50,441 bases of DNA. Origin: an uncultured Opitutia bacterium (GTDB taxonomy: Bacteria; Verrucomicrobiota; Verrucomicrobiia; Opitutales; Opitutaceae). Where the stretch lies: assembly GCA_903902745.1 (NCBI GenBank), contig CAIUWA010000040.1:1-50441 (forward strand), written 5' to 3'. The translations under genes were made by a program, and so were the position numbers. Below are positions 25,387 through 34,247 of the stretch, in pieces. Within the stretch, counting starts at the first letter, position 1, and each line of letters begins with the position of its first letter. The notes beneath the pieces were generated by a model. That model was not told where the DNA came from, searched no databases, and saw only the letters and a program-made list of their open reading frames with translations.

Positions 25387-26715
25387 TCAGCCGTGCAGAT
25401 ACGTGTTCAAGAGGTTTTCCAGATACTCCTGCTTGCCGGAACGCGGCTTCGGTTCACCGAGCTTCGTCAGCACGAGTTTGTTCAGCTCGCGGAAACCGGT
25501 GCGCCGTTTCTCGATCTGGCGGCCGTAGCCGGAGTCGTAGCTGGCGTAGCGCTCCTGCACGAATTGCGCGAACTTTCCCTCCTGCAGGATCCGGCGGGCG
25601 AGCCGGAAGGCGAGGGCGTAGGCATCCATGCCGCCGATGTGCGCATGGAACAGGTCCTCGGGGTCGATCGAGGGGCGGCGCAGCTTGGCGTCAAAGTTGA
25701 AGCCGCCCGAGCCGAGTCCGCCCGCCCGAAGGATGGAGACCATCGCGAGCGTGAGCTCCTTCACGTCGGTGTTGAACTGGTCGGTATCCCAGCCGAGGAG
25801 GAGGTCGCCGCTGTTGGCGTCGATCGAGCCGAGCATTTTCTGCGCGGCGGCAACCTCGATCTCGTGCTGGAAGGTGTGGCCGGCGAGCGTGGCGTGGTTG
25901 GTCTCGATGTTGAACTTGAAGTGCTTTTCGAGCCCGTGGGTGCGGAGGAAGGCGATGCCGCTGGCGACGTCGAAGTCGTACTGGTGCTTCGTCGGCTCCT
26001 TCGGCTTGGGCTCGATGAGGAACTGGCCCTTGAAGCCGATGCTTTTCGCGTAGTCCACCGCCATGTGCAGGAACGCCGCGAGATGGTCCTGCTCGCGCTT
26101 GAGGTTCGTGTTGAGCAGCGTCTCGTAGCCCTCGCGGCCGCCCCAGAAAACATAGTTCTGGCCGCCGAGCGCCTGCGTGACATCGAGGGCCTTTTTCACC
26201 TGCGCGGCGGCGTAGGCGAAGACATGGGCGTCGGGATTGGTGGCGGCGCCGCACATATAGCGGCGGTTGGAAAAAAGATTGGCGGTGCCCCAGAGCAGCT
26301 TCACGCCGGTGGCCTTCTGCAGGGCCTTCGCATGGGCCACGACCTTGTCGAGGTGGCGGTTCGACTCCGCGAGCGAGCAGCCCTCGGGCGCGATGTCCCG
26401 GTCATGGAAGCACCAGAATGGCGCGCGGATCTTTTGGAAAAACTCGAAGGCCGCGTCCATGCGTACCTTCGCGACGGAGACGGGGTCGCCACCCTTTTCC
26501 CAGGGACGCTGGATGGTGCCCGGGCCAAACGGATCGGCGCCGGTGCCGCGGAACGAGTGCCAGTAGGCGATCGAGAAACGCAGATGTGCGGACATTGGGC
26601 GTCCGTCGATGACCTCGTCCGGGTTGTAGTGATGAAACGCGAGGGCGTTCGAGGACTTGGGACCTTCGTAGGTGATCCTGCGAATCCGGGGGAAGTGGAG
26701 GGGGGCTTTCTTCAT
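25387..26715 (-). CDS. xylA: Xylose isomerase
   Basis: XylA converts D-xylose to D-xylulose (and glucose to fructose). The 442-residue product has the family segments [34 protein letters not shown] (active-site His and Asp), [18 protein letters not shown] (metal-binding Glu region), [37 protein letters not shown] and [12 protein letters not shown], with [15 protein letters not shown] near the end. Length fits the class II (longer) enzymes with the N-terminal extension. ATG at 26715 gives the normal start; the frame upstream to 26901 is not homologous. No xylB or xylose transporter is adjacent. Confidence 0.97.
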   Translation of the reverse strand: MKKAPLHFPRIRRITYEGPKSSNALAFHHYNPDEVIDGRPMSAHLRFSIAYWHSFRGTGADPFGPGTIQRPWEKGGDPVSVAKVRMDAAFEFFQKIRAPFWCFHDRDIAPEGCSLAESNRHLDKVVAHAKALQKATGVKLLWGTANLFSNRRYMCGAATNPDAHVFAYAAAQVKKALDVTQALGGQNYVFWGGREGYETLLNTNLKREQDHLAAFLHMAVDYAKSIGFKGQFLIEPKPKEPTKHQYDFDVASGIAFLRTHGLEKHFKFNIETNHATLAGHTFQHEIEVAAAQKMLGSIDANSGDLLLGWDTDQFNTDVKELTLAMVSILRAGGLGSGGFNFDAKLRRPSIDPEDLFHAHIGGMDAYALAFRLARRILQEGKFAQFVQERYASYDSGYGRQIEKRRTGFRELNKLVLTKLGEPKPRSGKQEYLENLLNTYLHG

Positions 26716-26773
26716 GGGCTTGGGGAAAATCAGCGAAGACCGTCGCGCCACGGAGAACCAGCCGAAAGTAAAC

Positions 26774-27958
26774 TCAAGCGGCGGGGCGTCGGCCAAAGAA
26801 CCGTCGCCAAGCCAGAGCCACGCCGGTGTAGACGAGGACGCAGCCGCCGAGGCAGGCGAGGCCAGAGAGGAACTGGACGAACGGCCCCAGCGCCTCCGCA
26901 CTGTGGAGCAGGCGGATCCAGCGGCGCGCGCGGTTTCCGGACGACATCGTCGCGTAGTTGTCGGTGCGCTTCACCTCGCCGCTGACGGAGTCGAGCGCAA
27001 GGGAGTTTGTGCTGAACGGCGGCCAGGGATGCCGTTCCGTCACCACCACCGGGAAAGTCCGGGGCGCCGGTTGGCCTGACGCGGCCGCGGCCACCGGAGG
27101 GTTGAAGCGCAGGTTGATCTGCGCCCAGTCCGCATAAGGTTTTTGCGCGGCGGCGAACAGGGCGTCGGGCGTGAGGACGGGCCCGGTGAAAACCGGCGGC
27201 GCCGGTGTGGGAGGGGCGGGAGCGCGGGGCCCGGGGGCCGCGGGCGCGGCGGCCCGGGCGGGTGGGGTGTCGCCCGCGAGACGGAACACGAGGTCGTTCG
27301 CCCAACGGTATGACAGCACGACGCCGGTGCCGGCGAGCAGCAGCAGCAGCGGCAGCGACCAAAAGCCGATCACGTTGTGCCAGTTCCAGTCGCGGGCGCG
27401 GCCCCGGGCGGCGAAGTTGAACCACAGCGAGGGGCGCAGCACGCGGACGTTCCACGCGGCGGGCCACCAGAGGACGAGGCCACTGAGGCCGAGAAAGACG
27501 AAGATGAAATTGGCGGCGCTGTTGAGCTGGGCACCGAGGGCCGGCTGGCCGGGAGCGGCGGCAAAATTGAGCCGGGTGTGCCAGTTGCGCATCGCCTGCA
27601 GGAAGGCCCGCGTGCGCGGCGCCTGCGCCTCGCGGACTTCGCCGGTGTACGGGTTGACGCAGAGCGTGGTGTTGCGCGGGGTGCCGAGCATGACGGCGTC
27701 GCGCGGATCGGCGGAGACCGTGATGCTGGCAATCCGCACGTCGGGCTGCAGGGCCTGCGCGCGGCGGATCATTTCCTCGAGCGAAAGTCGCGGTGTGTTT
27801 TCGGCGGGCGGCTCGATGCGTCGCGCGTCGCGCTCAGCCCAGGCGGTGGTATCCTTTTCAAACGCGAGGGTGGCGCCGGTGAAAGACATCACGGCGATCA
27901 AAAGTCCGGCCGCAAGGCCGCAGACGAGATGGAGCCAGAACAGGGTTTTTCGCAGCAT
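26774..27958 (-). CDS. PepSY-associated TM helix protein
   Basis: The 394-residue protein starts with a helix [30 protein letters not shown], where the His and following TM match PepSY_TM proteins. A periplasmic PepSY-like segment follows ([32 protein letters not shown]), then WHTRLNF, a second TM pair ([44 protein letters not shown]), a Pro/Ala-rich linker (about residues 245-275) and a final [30 protein letters not shown] helix. Such proteins are often near siderophore receptors and may act in iron reduction or uptake; no such neighbours are present. The Pro/Ala linker is unusually long. Confidence 0.88.
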   Translation of the reverse strand: MLRKTLFWLHLVCGLAAGLLIAVMSFTGATLAFEKDTTAWAERDARRIEPPAENTPRLSLEEMIRRAQALQPDVRIASITVSADPRDAVMLGTPRNTTLCVNPYTGEVREAQAPRTRAFLQAMRNWHTRLNFAAAPGQPALGAQLNSAANFIFVFLGLSGLVLWWPAAWNVRVLRPSLWFNFAARGRARDWNWHNVIGFWSLPLLLLLAGTGVVLSYRWANDLVFRLAGDTPPARAAAPAAPGPRAPAPPTPAPPVFTGPVLTPDALFAAAQKPYADWAQINLRFNPPVAAAASGQPAPRTFPVVVTERHPWPPFSTNSLALDSVSGEVKRTDNYATMSSGNRARRWIRLLHSAEALGPFVQFLSGLACLGGCVLVYTGVALAWRRFFGRRPAA

Positions 27959-28339
27959 GGGGTGGAGGTGATTGTCACGACCGGCGGGCGGCAGGCAAGA
28001 CCGGCGCGCCGGATTCCGGAAATCATTCCCGGTCTGCAGGCTGGGTTCAGCGGCGGATGGCCGCTCTACGGATTCATGATGTCGGAAACCGCGGATGACG
28101 CGGATCTGCCGTCGCCTTTTTGGCTATGGCGAGACAAGTGGACGCGGATATTTTCGGAATAAAAATTACGGATTCGTCATGCCGCTTCAGTCTCCCACGA
28201 ATCGCTTGGCTCAGGGTGGTCGAGTAAGAATCCCATCTTCCTTATCCGTGTTCATCCGTGCAATCCGCGGAAAATCCGACTGCCTCGATCCGGCTAAGCG
28301 ATGGATTGACCATCCCAGGCGGCTGGCGTTTAAGCGGGC
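27959..28339. other. Intergenic region with ATCCGCGG repeats before aroB
   Basis: No gene is seen in these 381 bases. A left repeat arm (CCGCGGATGACGCGGATCTG, 28089-28108) and a right arm (TTATCCGTGTTCATCCGTGC..., 28242-28273) form the same inverted-pair arrangement as in the purine cluster. The aroB promoter should lie near or inside the right arm. Confidence 0.55.
28242..28273. repeat. ATCCGTG/ATCCGCGG repeat arm upstream of aroB
   Basis: Three tandem-like units (ATCCGTGTTC, ATCCGTGCA, ATCCGCGG) end 67 bp before the aroB start. The opposite-strand partner arm is at 28089-28108. The same unit series recurs at 45974, 48490 and 49952. Confidence 0.7.
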
Positions 28340-29425
28340 ATGGTCGAAACGCTCACCGTGAACCTCGGATCGCGCAGTTATCCGCTGCGGTTTGGTCCCG
28401 ATTTGTCGGGTGAAATCCGGGCCGAGGTGGGCAAGCTTATTACGGCTGGCCGCAAGGTGACCGTGCTGACGGATCGCAATCTGTCCGACATGCAGGCCGA
28501 ACTGTTGTCCTCCATGCTGGGCGATCTGACGGTGCTCGCTGTTGCGCCGGGCGAGGAAAGCAAGTCGCTCGCAGGGCTGGGCCGGGTGCTCGATTTTCTG
28601 GCGGAGCAAGGGCTCGATCGCGGCGGCGTGCTGCTGGTGATCGGAGGCGGGGTCATCGGCGATCTCGGCGGATTCGCGGCGGCGAGTTATTTGCGCGGCA
28701 TCGATTTTCTGCAGGTGCCGACGACGTTGCTGGCCATGGTCGACAGTTCGGTCGGCGGAAAAACCGGCATCAATCTCAAGGCCGGGAAGAATCTCGTGGG
28801 GGCGTTTCATCAGCCGCGCGGGGTGTTTATTTCCACGAACCTGCTCGCGACGCTGCCGCCGCGGGAATTCGCCGCAGGCATGGCCGAGGTCATCAAGTAC
28901 GGCCTGCTCGGCGATGCGGAGCTTTTTGCCCAATTGGAGAAAACGCCGCTGACAGTCGCGAGTCCCAAGCTGGGCGCAGTCATCCGCCGTTGTTGCGCGA
29001 TCAAGGCGCAGCTCGTCGAGGCCGATGAATATGAACGCGCGAAGGAAGGTGGCCGCGCCCTGCTCAATCTCGGCCATACCTTCGGCCACGCGATCGAGCA
29101 AGTGGCCGGCTATGGCTCCTACCTGCACGGCGAGGCCGTGGCGATCGGCCTGTGCGCCGCGGCGCGTCTGTCGCAAAAGCTGGGATTCCTTTCCGCCGGC
29201 GATGTCGCCCGCGTCGATGCAGTGGTGGCCGCCCACGCGCTGCCCGTGCGCCTCCGCCAGCCGCTGCCGCTCGCGGCCCTGCAGGCCGCGATGGCCCGCG
29301 ACAAGAAAGTCCGCTCCGGCCTGCCGCGCTTCGTCGTGCTCCGGAAATTGGGTGAAGCCGCCACGCAGGATGGCATCGCGCCGGAACTGGCCGCGGCCAG
29401 TTTCCGCGAAGTGGGTGCGGCTTGA
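28340..29425 (+). CDS. aroB: 3-dehydroquinate synthase
   Basis: AroB converts DAHP to 3-dehydroquinate in the shikimate pathway. The 361-residue protein has the NAD-binding region with VLLVIGGGVIGDLGGFAAASYLRGIDFLQVPTTLLAMVDSSVGGKTGIN, then KNLVGAFHQPRGVFI, EFAAGMAEVIKYGLLGD, and the C-terminal metal and substrate segment RALLNLGHTFGHAIEQVAGYG...LHGEAVAIGL with conserved His and Glu ligands. Size and motif order are typical. The first ATG (MVETLTVNLGSRSYPL) fits homologues. A palindromic element follows at 29442-29493. Confidence 0.98.
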   Translation: MVETLTVNLGSRSYPLRFGPDLSGEIRAEVGKLITAGRKVTVLTDRNLSDMQAELLSSMLGDLTVLAVAPGEESKSLAGLGRVLDFLAEQGLDRGGVLLVIGGGVIGDLGGFAAASYLRGIDFLQVPTTLLAMVDSSVGGKTGINLKAGKNLVGAFHQPRGVFISTNLLATLPPREFAAGMAEVIKYGLLGDAELFAQLEKTPLTVASPKLGAVIRRCCAIKAQLVEADEYERAKEGGRALLNLGHTFGHAIEQVAGYGSYLHGEAVAIGLCAAARLSQKLGFLSAGDVARVDAVVAAHALPVRLRQPLPLAALQAAMARDKKVRSGLPRFVVLRKLGEAATQDGIAPELAAASFREVGAA

Positions 29426-29441
29426 TCGCGATAACTTTCGC

Positions 29442-29493
29442 GGGCGAGGCGTCCCCACCCAAGCCGCGGCTTACCGGGACGGTTCGCCCTACC
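29442..29493. repeat. GGTAGGGCG palindromic element after aroB
   Basis: In reverse complement the element reads GGTAGGGCGAACCGTCCCGG, then TAAGCCGCGGCTTGGGTGGGGACGCCTCGCCC in two further blocks. It matches the ends of the 37304-37383 element almost base for base but lacks that copy's internal insertion. Confidence 0.8.
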
Positions 29494-29561
29494 ACATTCG
29501 GTCGCCATCGGTGAAAATTCCGCGCTTCCGTTCCTCCGTGTTTCCGCGATAAATCCGGGGC

Positions 29562-30206
29562 ATGTCCGCCATCGACGAAGACATCGTCCGCGAGTATTTC
29601 GAGCAGAACGGCTTTCTCGTCCGCCAGGTGCGCAAATACCAGGTGCAGGCGCGCAAGAAGACCGGGGACGAGGAGATCGACCTGATCGTCTACAACCCTT
29701 CTTGGCAGCGCGGCGCGCGCCGGCCGGACTTTTTCCTGTTCTCCAACGAGCTGCCGTTCATGCACCGGGCCGTCGTCTCGGTAAAGCCCTGGCATACGGA
29801 CGTGTTCTCGCCGGGCATGCTCAAGAGCAGCCCGGAGATCTTTCGCTTCCTCGAGGAAAACGTGCTGAAGGAGGCCACGCGGCTTTTCCCCGCGGACCTG
29901 TCGGGCGGGGAGACCGAGGACATCACCAAGATCCTCGTGCTGCCCAGCCTGCCCACGGCCGAGCCGTTTCGCTCCCAGAGCGTGGAGTTGCTCAAGCAGC
30001 GGGGCGTCGATGCGATCATCTCCTTCCGCGCCATGCTGCTCGACCTGCTGGAAAAAATCGAAATCAACCGGAGCTACGGCAAGAGCGACACCCTGCAGGT
30101 CATGCGCATCCTGAAAAATTACGACCTGCTGAAGGACGCGCAGCTCGACATGTTCCCGGACCGGCCCGCCGCAACGGCGCGGCGGACAAAAGCCGCCAAT
30201 CCCTGA
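29562..30206 (+). CDS. Hypothetical protein, possible PD-(D/E)XK-fold
   Basis: The 214-residue protein begins IDEDIVREYFEQNGFLVRQVRKYQ, then GDEEIDLIVYNP and later HRAVVSVKPWHTDVFSP. A helix with an acidic residue (Glu11), a strand ending in Asp40 and a strand with V-S-V-K (Lys75) are in the order of PD-(D/E)XK enzymes and related inactive folds, but the spacing is loose and the assignment is tentative. The C-terminal half (LLDLLEKIEINRSYGKSDTLQVMRILKNYDLL) is helical. It has no close match I can name. It lies 10 bp upstream of lpxA, suggesting co-transcription with the lipid A gene. Confidence 0.6.
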   Translation: MSAIDEDIVREYFEQNGFLVRQVRKYQVQARKKTGDEEIDLIVYNPSWQRGARRPDFFLFSNELPFMHRAVVSVKPWHTDVFSPGMLKSSPEIFRFLEENVLKEATRLFPADLSGGETEDITKILVLPSLPTAEPFRSQSVELLKQRGVDAIISFRAMLLDLLEKIEINRSYGKSDTLQVMRILKNYDLLKDAQLDMFPDRPAATARRTKAANP

Positions 30207-30216
30207 TGACCGCCAC

Positions 30217-30981
30217 ATGAGCACGATCATTCATCCCACGGCCATCGTCGAATCCGGTGCCCAACTAGGCGCGGACTGCGAGATCCAGGAGCACGCGATC
30301 GTGCGCAAGCACTGCGTGCTCGGCGACCGCGTGGTCGTGCATCCGTTCGCGGTGCTGGGCGGTGATCCGCAGTACTTGAAATTTGACCGCGCCCTCGTGA
30401 CCGGTGTGCGCATCGGTGCGGGGACGGTTGTGCGCGAGCATGTCACCATCAACCGCTCCATTCACGCCGACGGCTTCACGACGGTGGGGGAGAAATGTTT
30501 TCTGATGGCGGCGACCCACATCGCGCATGATTGCGCGGTGGGCGACAGCGTGGTCATGGCCAACGGCGCGCTGCTTGCGGGTCATGTCAGCGTTGGCGAC
30601 CACTCGTTCCTCGGCGGCGTTGCGGCGGTGCACCAGTTCTGCCGCATCGGGGAAAGCGTGATGGTGGCCGGCCATGCGGCGATCACGCGCGACGTGCCGC
30701 ACTATGTGATGGTCGCGGAGCGCGACGATGTGATCGGCTTCAATGTCGTCGGCCTCAAGCGCCGCGGCTTCGACCGCGCGGCCATCGCAGAGCTGAAGGC
30801 GGCTTACCAGGCCGTGTATTTCACCCCGGGCAACATCCGCGACCTCGCCGCGCAGCAGCTCAAGGCGGGCGTGTTTGAGAGCGCCGAGGCGCGGCGGTTC
30901 CTGGAGTTTTTTGCCGGCGGCAAGCGCAGCTTTGCGCGGGCCCGGCGGGCCGTGGAAGGCGGGGCGGACGATGGCGGCTAA
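30217..30981 (+). CDS. lpxA: UDP-N-acetylglucosamine O-acyltransferase
   Basis: LpxA adds the first acyl chain to UDP-GlcNAc in lipid A synthesis. The 254-residue product has hexapeptide repeats (IVESGAQLGADCEIQEHAIVRKHCVLGDRVVVHPFAVLGGDPQ) and the conserved segment HIAHDCAVGDSVVMANGALLAGHVSVGDHSFLGGVAAVHQFCRIGE, containing the catalytic His in AHDC. The C-terminal helical tail is present. The gene starts 10 bp after the previous stop and its end overlaps pdxA by 11 bp, so the three form a tight operon. lpxD or fabZ are not next to it here. Confidence 0.95.
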   Translation: MSTIIHPTAIVESGAQLGADCEIQEHAIVRKHCVLGDRVVVHPFAVLGGDPQYLKFDRALVTGVRIGAGTVVREHVTINRSIHADGFTTVGEKCFLMAATHIAHDCAVGDSVVMANGALLAGHVSVGDHSFLGGVAAVHQFCRIGESVMVAGHAAITRDVPHYVMVAERDDVIGFNVVGLKRRGFDRAAIAELKAAYQAVYFTPGNIRDLAAQQLKAGVFESAEARRFLEFFAGGKRSFARARRAVEGGADDGG

Positions 30982-31891
30982 GCTCGCATTCACCTGCGGC
31001 GATCCCGCCGGCGTTGGCCCGGAGATCATCGGAGCCTGGCTGGCCGCGAATCGCGCGGAGTCCAGCGACGTGGCCTTGATCGGACCGGCGCGCTGGCTAG
31101 CCACGCTCGACACCGCGGCGGCGAAGATTCCCGTAGGCCTGGAGGAGTTTGCCGCCGTGCCCGGACAGCCCAACGGCGAAGGTGCGCTGGTGGCGTGGGC
31201 CGCGCTGGAACGCGCGGCCGCGGGTTGCCAGTCCGGCGAGTTCTGCGGCACCGTGACCGGGCCGGTGAGCAAGGAAGGGCTGGCGCGCATCGGCTACGAA
31301 TTCCCCGGGCAGACGGAATTTTTTGCCGCGCGCTGGGGTGGGGAGCCGGTGATGGCGTTTTGCGGCGGAAAGCTGCGCGTGGTGCTGGCGACGTGGCATG
31401 TGCCGCTGATGAGCGTGGCGGCGCTGCTGGACGCGCCACGCCTCGAGCGCACGGTGCGCGCGGCGGCCGAGCTCGCGCAGGCGGACGGCATTCGCGCACC
31501 GCGCATCGGCGTCTGCGGCCTCAACCCGCATGCGGGGGAGGGCGGCCTGATCGGCGACGAGGAGCGGCGAATCAATCCAGTGCTCGACAGGCTGCGGGCC
31601 GCGCATCCCGGCCTCTCGCGCTGCGAGCCGGGCGACACGCTGTTTGCCCGGGCCTTGAAAGGGGATTTCGATGTTATCGTGGCGCTCTACCACGACCAGG
31701 GCCTGGCGCCGCTGAAGACGGTGGACTTTGACGAGGCGGTGAACGTGACGCTCGGCCTGCCCCACTTGCGCACGAGCCCGGATCACGGCACGGCGTTCGG
31801 CATCGCCGGCAAGGGCCAGGCGCGGGCGACGAGTTTTGCCAATGCCGTGACGGTGGCCCGGCGCTTGATAAAGGCCCGGACTGCGCGATAG
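30971..31891 (+). CDS. pdxA: 4-hydroxythreonine-4-phosphate dehydrogenase
   Basis: PdxA carries out NAD-dependent oxidation and decarboxylation in pyridoxal phosphate synthesis. The 306-residue protein opens with LAFTCGDPAGVGPEIIGAW, followed by GTVTGPVSKEGLARIGYEFPGQTEFFA, LATWHVPLMSVAALL, VCGLNPHAGEGGLIGDEE and VIVALYHDQGLAPLKTVDFDEAVNVTLGLPHLRTSPDHGTAFGIAGKG. The His residues in TWHVPL, YHDQG and SPDHGTA are metal ligands of this family. ATG at 30971 overlaps lpxA by 11 bp; the upstream frame from 30875 is only lpxA in another phase. Confidence 0.95.
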   Translation: MAAKLAFTCGDPAGVGPEIIGAWLAANRAESSDVALIGPARWLATLDTAAAKIPVGLEEFAAVPGQPNGEGALVAWAALERAAAGCQSGEFCGTVTGPVSKEGLARIGYEFPGQTEFFAARWGGEPVMAFCGGKLRVVLATWHVPLMSVAALLDAPRLERTVRAAAELAQADGIRAPRIGVCGLNPHAGEGGLIGDEERRINPVLDRLRAAHPGLSRCEPGDTLFARALKGDFDVIVALYHDQGLAPLKTVDFDEAVNVTLGLPHLRTSPDHGTAFGIAGKGQARATSFANAVTVARRLIKARTAR

Positions 31892-31902
31892 TGCAGCGGT
31901 AC

Positions 31903-32301
31903 ATGATCGAAACCGCCGCCAATCCCGCTTCTTCCCCGGCTGCTCCCGCACCCGAGGGGATCCGCGCAGGCAACGAGAAGCTGGTGCGCCTGACCGCGCC
32001 GGCCGGCGTGAAGGTGGCGTCGCTGATCGCGCGCGAAAAGCAGGGTGGATTCCTTCGCATGGCGATCACCGGTGGCGGCTGCAATGGCCTGAGCTACAAG
32101 ATGAAATTCGTGCCCGAGCCGCGGCGAGGCGACATTTTGGTGCGGACCGCCGGAGTGCCGGTGGTCGTGGATCCCAAGACCGCGCTCTATCTCAAGGGCA
32201 CTGTGCTCGACTACTCGGATGCGATGGTCGCGGGGGGATTCAAGTTTTCCAACCCCAACGCCAAGGCGAGCTGCTCCTGTGGCGAGAGTTTCAGCGTCTG
32301 A
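31903..32301 (+). CDS. A-type iron-sulfur cluster carrier protein (HesB/IscA family)
   Basis: The 132-residue product has the A-type scaffold signature: VRLTAPAGVKVASLIAREKQGGFLRMAITGGGCNGLSYKMKF with Cys60, and CSCGESF with Cys124 and Cys126 near the C-terminus. These three cysteines bind the cluster. Such proteins pass Fe-S clusters to target enzymes. A Pro/Ala-rich stretch of about 22 residues precedes the fold. The ATG at 31903 is chosen; a GTG at 31891, overlapping the pdxA stop by one base, would add four residues. IscA, SufA and ErpA cannot be told apart. Confidence 0.88.
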   Translation: MIETAANPASSPAAPAPEGIRAGNEKLVRLTAPAGVKVASLIAREKQGGFLRMAITGGGCNGLSYKMKFVPEPRRGDILVRTAGVPVVVDPKTALYLKGTVLDYSDAMVAGGFKFSNPNAKASCSCGESFSV

Positions 32302-32322
32302 GCGGTTTCGTCGCCGAAATGT

Positions 32323-32366
32323 CACCTAGTCAGCGGGAAATGGGGAACTCCCCGCCGAATTAGGTG
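32323..32366. promoter_or_regulatory. Structured inverted repeat in the infC leader
   Basis: CACCTA (32323-32328) pairs with TAGGTG (32361-32366). Inside it either GCGGG pairs with CCCGC or GGGG (32342-32345) pairs with CCCC (32350-32353), so two inner conformations are possible. It has no U-tract, so it does not look like a simple terminator of the previous gene. It lies 64 bp upstream of the infC ATG. A regulatory role is an inference. Confidence 0.4.
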
Positions 32367-32429
32367 TTGTCATCGCAGCGCTTTGGCGCGAAATAAGCAT
32401 CCACCTAACGTCCCGACCAAACCTTATTG

Positions 32430-33101
32430 ATGGCTAATTCGTTTCCTTCCGCCGGTGGTGGCACCCGCCCCCCGTACTATCAGCGTCGTAACAACGACCC
32501 GTTTGCGGCCATCCGGCGCAACCATCGCATCAAGGTTCCCCAGGTTCGCGTGATCTCGCCCGAGGGCAAGCAGCTCGGCGTCCTCGACACCCCCAAGGCC
32601 GTCAATCTCGCCCTCGAGGTCGGTCTCGATCTGGTCGAGGTCGCGCCCAATGCGACGCCCCCCGTCTGCCGCATCATGGATTTCGGCAAGTATGTCTACG
32701 AGGAGCAGAAGAAGCACACGCACTCGAAGTCCACCGCGAGCAAGATCAAGGAGATCGAGTTCAGCGCCCGCATCGCGGAAAACGATTTCATCACGAAGAT
32801 GCGCCACGGCGAGGAATTCCTCAGCCACGGCAACAAGGTGAAGCTCCGGCTCAAGTTCCGCGGCCGCGAAATGGCGCACACCGAGATCGGCTTTGCCGTC
32901 ATCAAGCGCGCCCTCGCGGAGCTCGACGGCATGGGCCATCCCGATTCCGAGGCCCGGCTCATGGGCAAGCAGATCAATGTGATGCTCACCCCGCATCCGA
33001 TCAACAAGCGCAAGCCGAAGTTTCACCTGCCGGAAACCGATGAGGGCGAGGAAGAGGGCGCGGACGACGCGCCGGCCGCGCCGCCGTCTGGCAAGCCCTG
33101 A
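32430..33101 (+). CDS. infC: Translation initiation factor IF-3
   Basis: IF-3 binds the 30S subunit and checks initiator-tRNA pairing. The 223-residue protein has the N domain (IRRNHRIKVPQVRVISPEGKQLGVLDTPKAVNLALEVGLDLVEVAPNATPPVCRIMDFGKYVYEEQKK) and C domain (KEIEFSARIAENDFITKMRHGEEFLSHGNKVKLRLKFRGREMAHTEIG). The start is extended by about 30 residues (SFPSAGGGTRPPYYQRRNNDPF) and the end by an acidic and Ala/Pro tail (EGEEEGADDAPAAPP). ATG at 32430 or the TTG just before it (32427) start the frame; no AUU start is in phase. rpmI and rplT, which normally follow infC, are absent. Confidence 0.95.
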   Translation: MANSFPSAGGGTRPPYYQRRNNDPFAAIRRNHRIKVPQVRVISPEGKQLGVLDTPKAVNLALEVGLDLVEVAPNATPPVCRIMDFGKYVYEEQKKHTHSKSTASKIKEIEFSARIAENDFITKMRHGEEFLSHGNKVKLRLKFRGREMAHTEIGFAVIKRALAELDGMGHPDSEARLMGKQINVMLTPHPINKRKPKFHLPETDEGEEEGADDAPAAPPSGKP

Positions 33102-33113
33102 GTCCCCGCCGCC

Positions 33114-34247
33114 ATGAACCCGGCGGCCCTGAGATCAATCGCCTTCGGCGCTGCGGTGCTGCTGGCTGCCGCATCGGTCCGAGCCGCGGAGGAAGTCGCG
33201 GTGCGAGCGGTACCGACCCGTCCGGCCGCCACCTATCTCTGGCCGGTGACCAAGCTGCATGACACGGACTATGTATCCGTGCGGGATGTCGCCCAACACT
33301 ACGGGTTGAAGATGGCTTGGGCCAAGTCGGAGGTGTCGCTCACGTTGAGCGATGCGCGGGGCGTGCGTTTTACCTTTCTGAAGAATCAGCGGGATCTTTA
33401 CCTGGATGGCGTGCGGGTCTTCCTCGGCGAGGCGGTCATTTTCGCGCAGGACAGCCTCTGGGTGAGCAAGCTGGATGTGATCAAGAATATCGCGCCGCTT
33501 TTCCGTCCCGCCGATCACCTGGCGATGCTGCCCGCCGTCCCGAAGACCATCGTGCTGGATCCCGGTCATGGCGGAACCGATCCGGGCTTTCAGAACAGCC
33601 GGCTCAAGCTCGACGAGAAGGACATGACCCTCGATGTGGCACTGCGCTTGAGGAAACTTCTGGAAGCCCGCGGTTATCGCGTGCTGATGACCCGCACCAC
33701 GGACAAGCGGTTCTCCAACAGCCCCGAGATCGATCTCCCGCTGCGCGCCGAGCTCGCGAACAAGGAATCCGCGGATCTTTTCCTCAGCATTCATTTCAAT
33801 GCGGTGGACCATGACACCGACCGCGTTTCCGGCACCGAGACCTACGTGCTGACGCCCCAGTTTGAGGTTTCCACCCAGTCCGAGAAGGACAAGACCATGA
33901 AGCAGGAGCAATACGCGGGGAATCGGCAGGATTACGCCAACGCCCTGCTGGGCTACACGCTCCATCGTCAGATGATCACCGGCCTCAAGATCTCCGACCG
34001 CGGCTACAAACGCTACCGCTACGGTGTGCTGCGCACGTTGAAGTGTCCCGGCGCGCTCGTGGAGTGCGCTTATCTGTCCAACGAGGCTGAGGCCCGCCGG
34101 ATCGGCACACCCGAGTTTCGCCAGCAAATCGCTGACACGCTGGCGGAGGGGATCCAGAACTATTCAGCAGAACTGGACGCCTTGCGCCCGGCGCCGGCCT
34201 TGCCCGATGCAAAAGGCGATGCTACCTCTCCGATCAAACCGCCATGA
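33114..34247 (+). CDS. N-acetylmuramoyl-L-alanine amidase (Amidase_3)
   Basis: The enzyme cleaves the bond between muramic acid and the stem peptide of peptidoglycan. The 377-residue protein has a signal peptide (IAFGAAVLLAAASVRA-AEE), an N-terminal segment of about 100 residues resembling copper-amine-oxidase-like or AMIN-type binding domains (LHDTDYVSVRDVAQHYGL), then the Amidase_3 domain. Zinc ligands are visible: His152 in DPGHGGTD, Glu168 in LDEKD and His227 in SIHFNA, with catalytic Glu317 in GALVECAYLSN. It follows infC after 12 bp and overlaps the next gene by 4 bases (ATGA). Likely periplasmic and active in cell separation. Confidence 0.93.
   Translation: MNPAALRSIAFGAAVLLAAASVRAAEEVAVRAVPTRPAATYLWPVTKLHDTDYVSVRDVAQHYGLKMAWAKSEVSLTLSDARGVRFTFLKNQRDLYLDGVRVFLGEAVIFAQDSLWVSKLDVIKNIAPLFRPADHLAMLPAVPKTIVLDPGHGGTDPGFQNSRLKLDEKDMTLDVALRLRKLLEARGYRVLMTRTTDKRFSNSPEIDLPLRAELANKESADLFLSIHFNAVDHDTDRVSGTETYVLTPQFEVSTQSEKDKTMKQEQYAGNRQDYANALLGYTLHRQMITGLKISDRGYKRYRYGVLRTLKCPGALVECAYLSNEAEARRIGTPEFRQQIADTLAEGIQNYSAELDALRPAPALPDAKGDATSPIKPP

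Noticed and set aside
32426-32430. AUU start codon for infC as in E. coli
   Set aside because: The ATT at 32426 is out of phase with the IF-3 frame; ATG 32430 or TTG 32427 are in phase.
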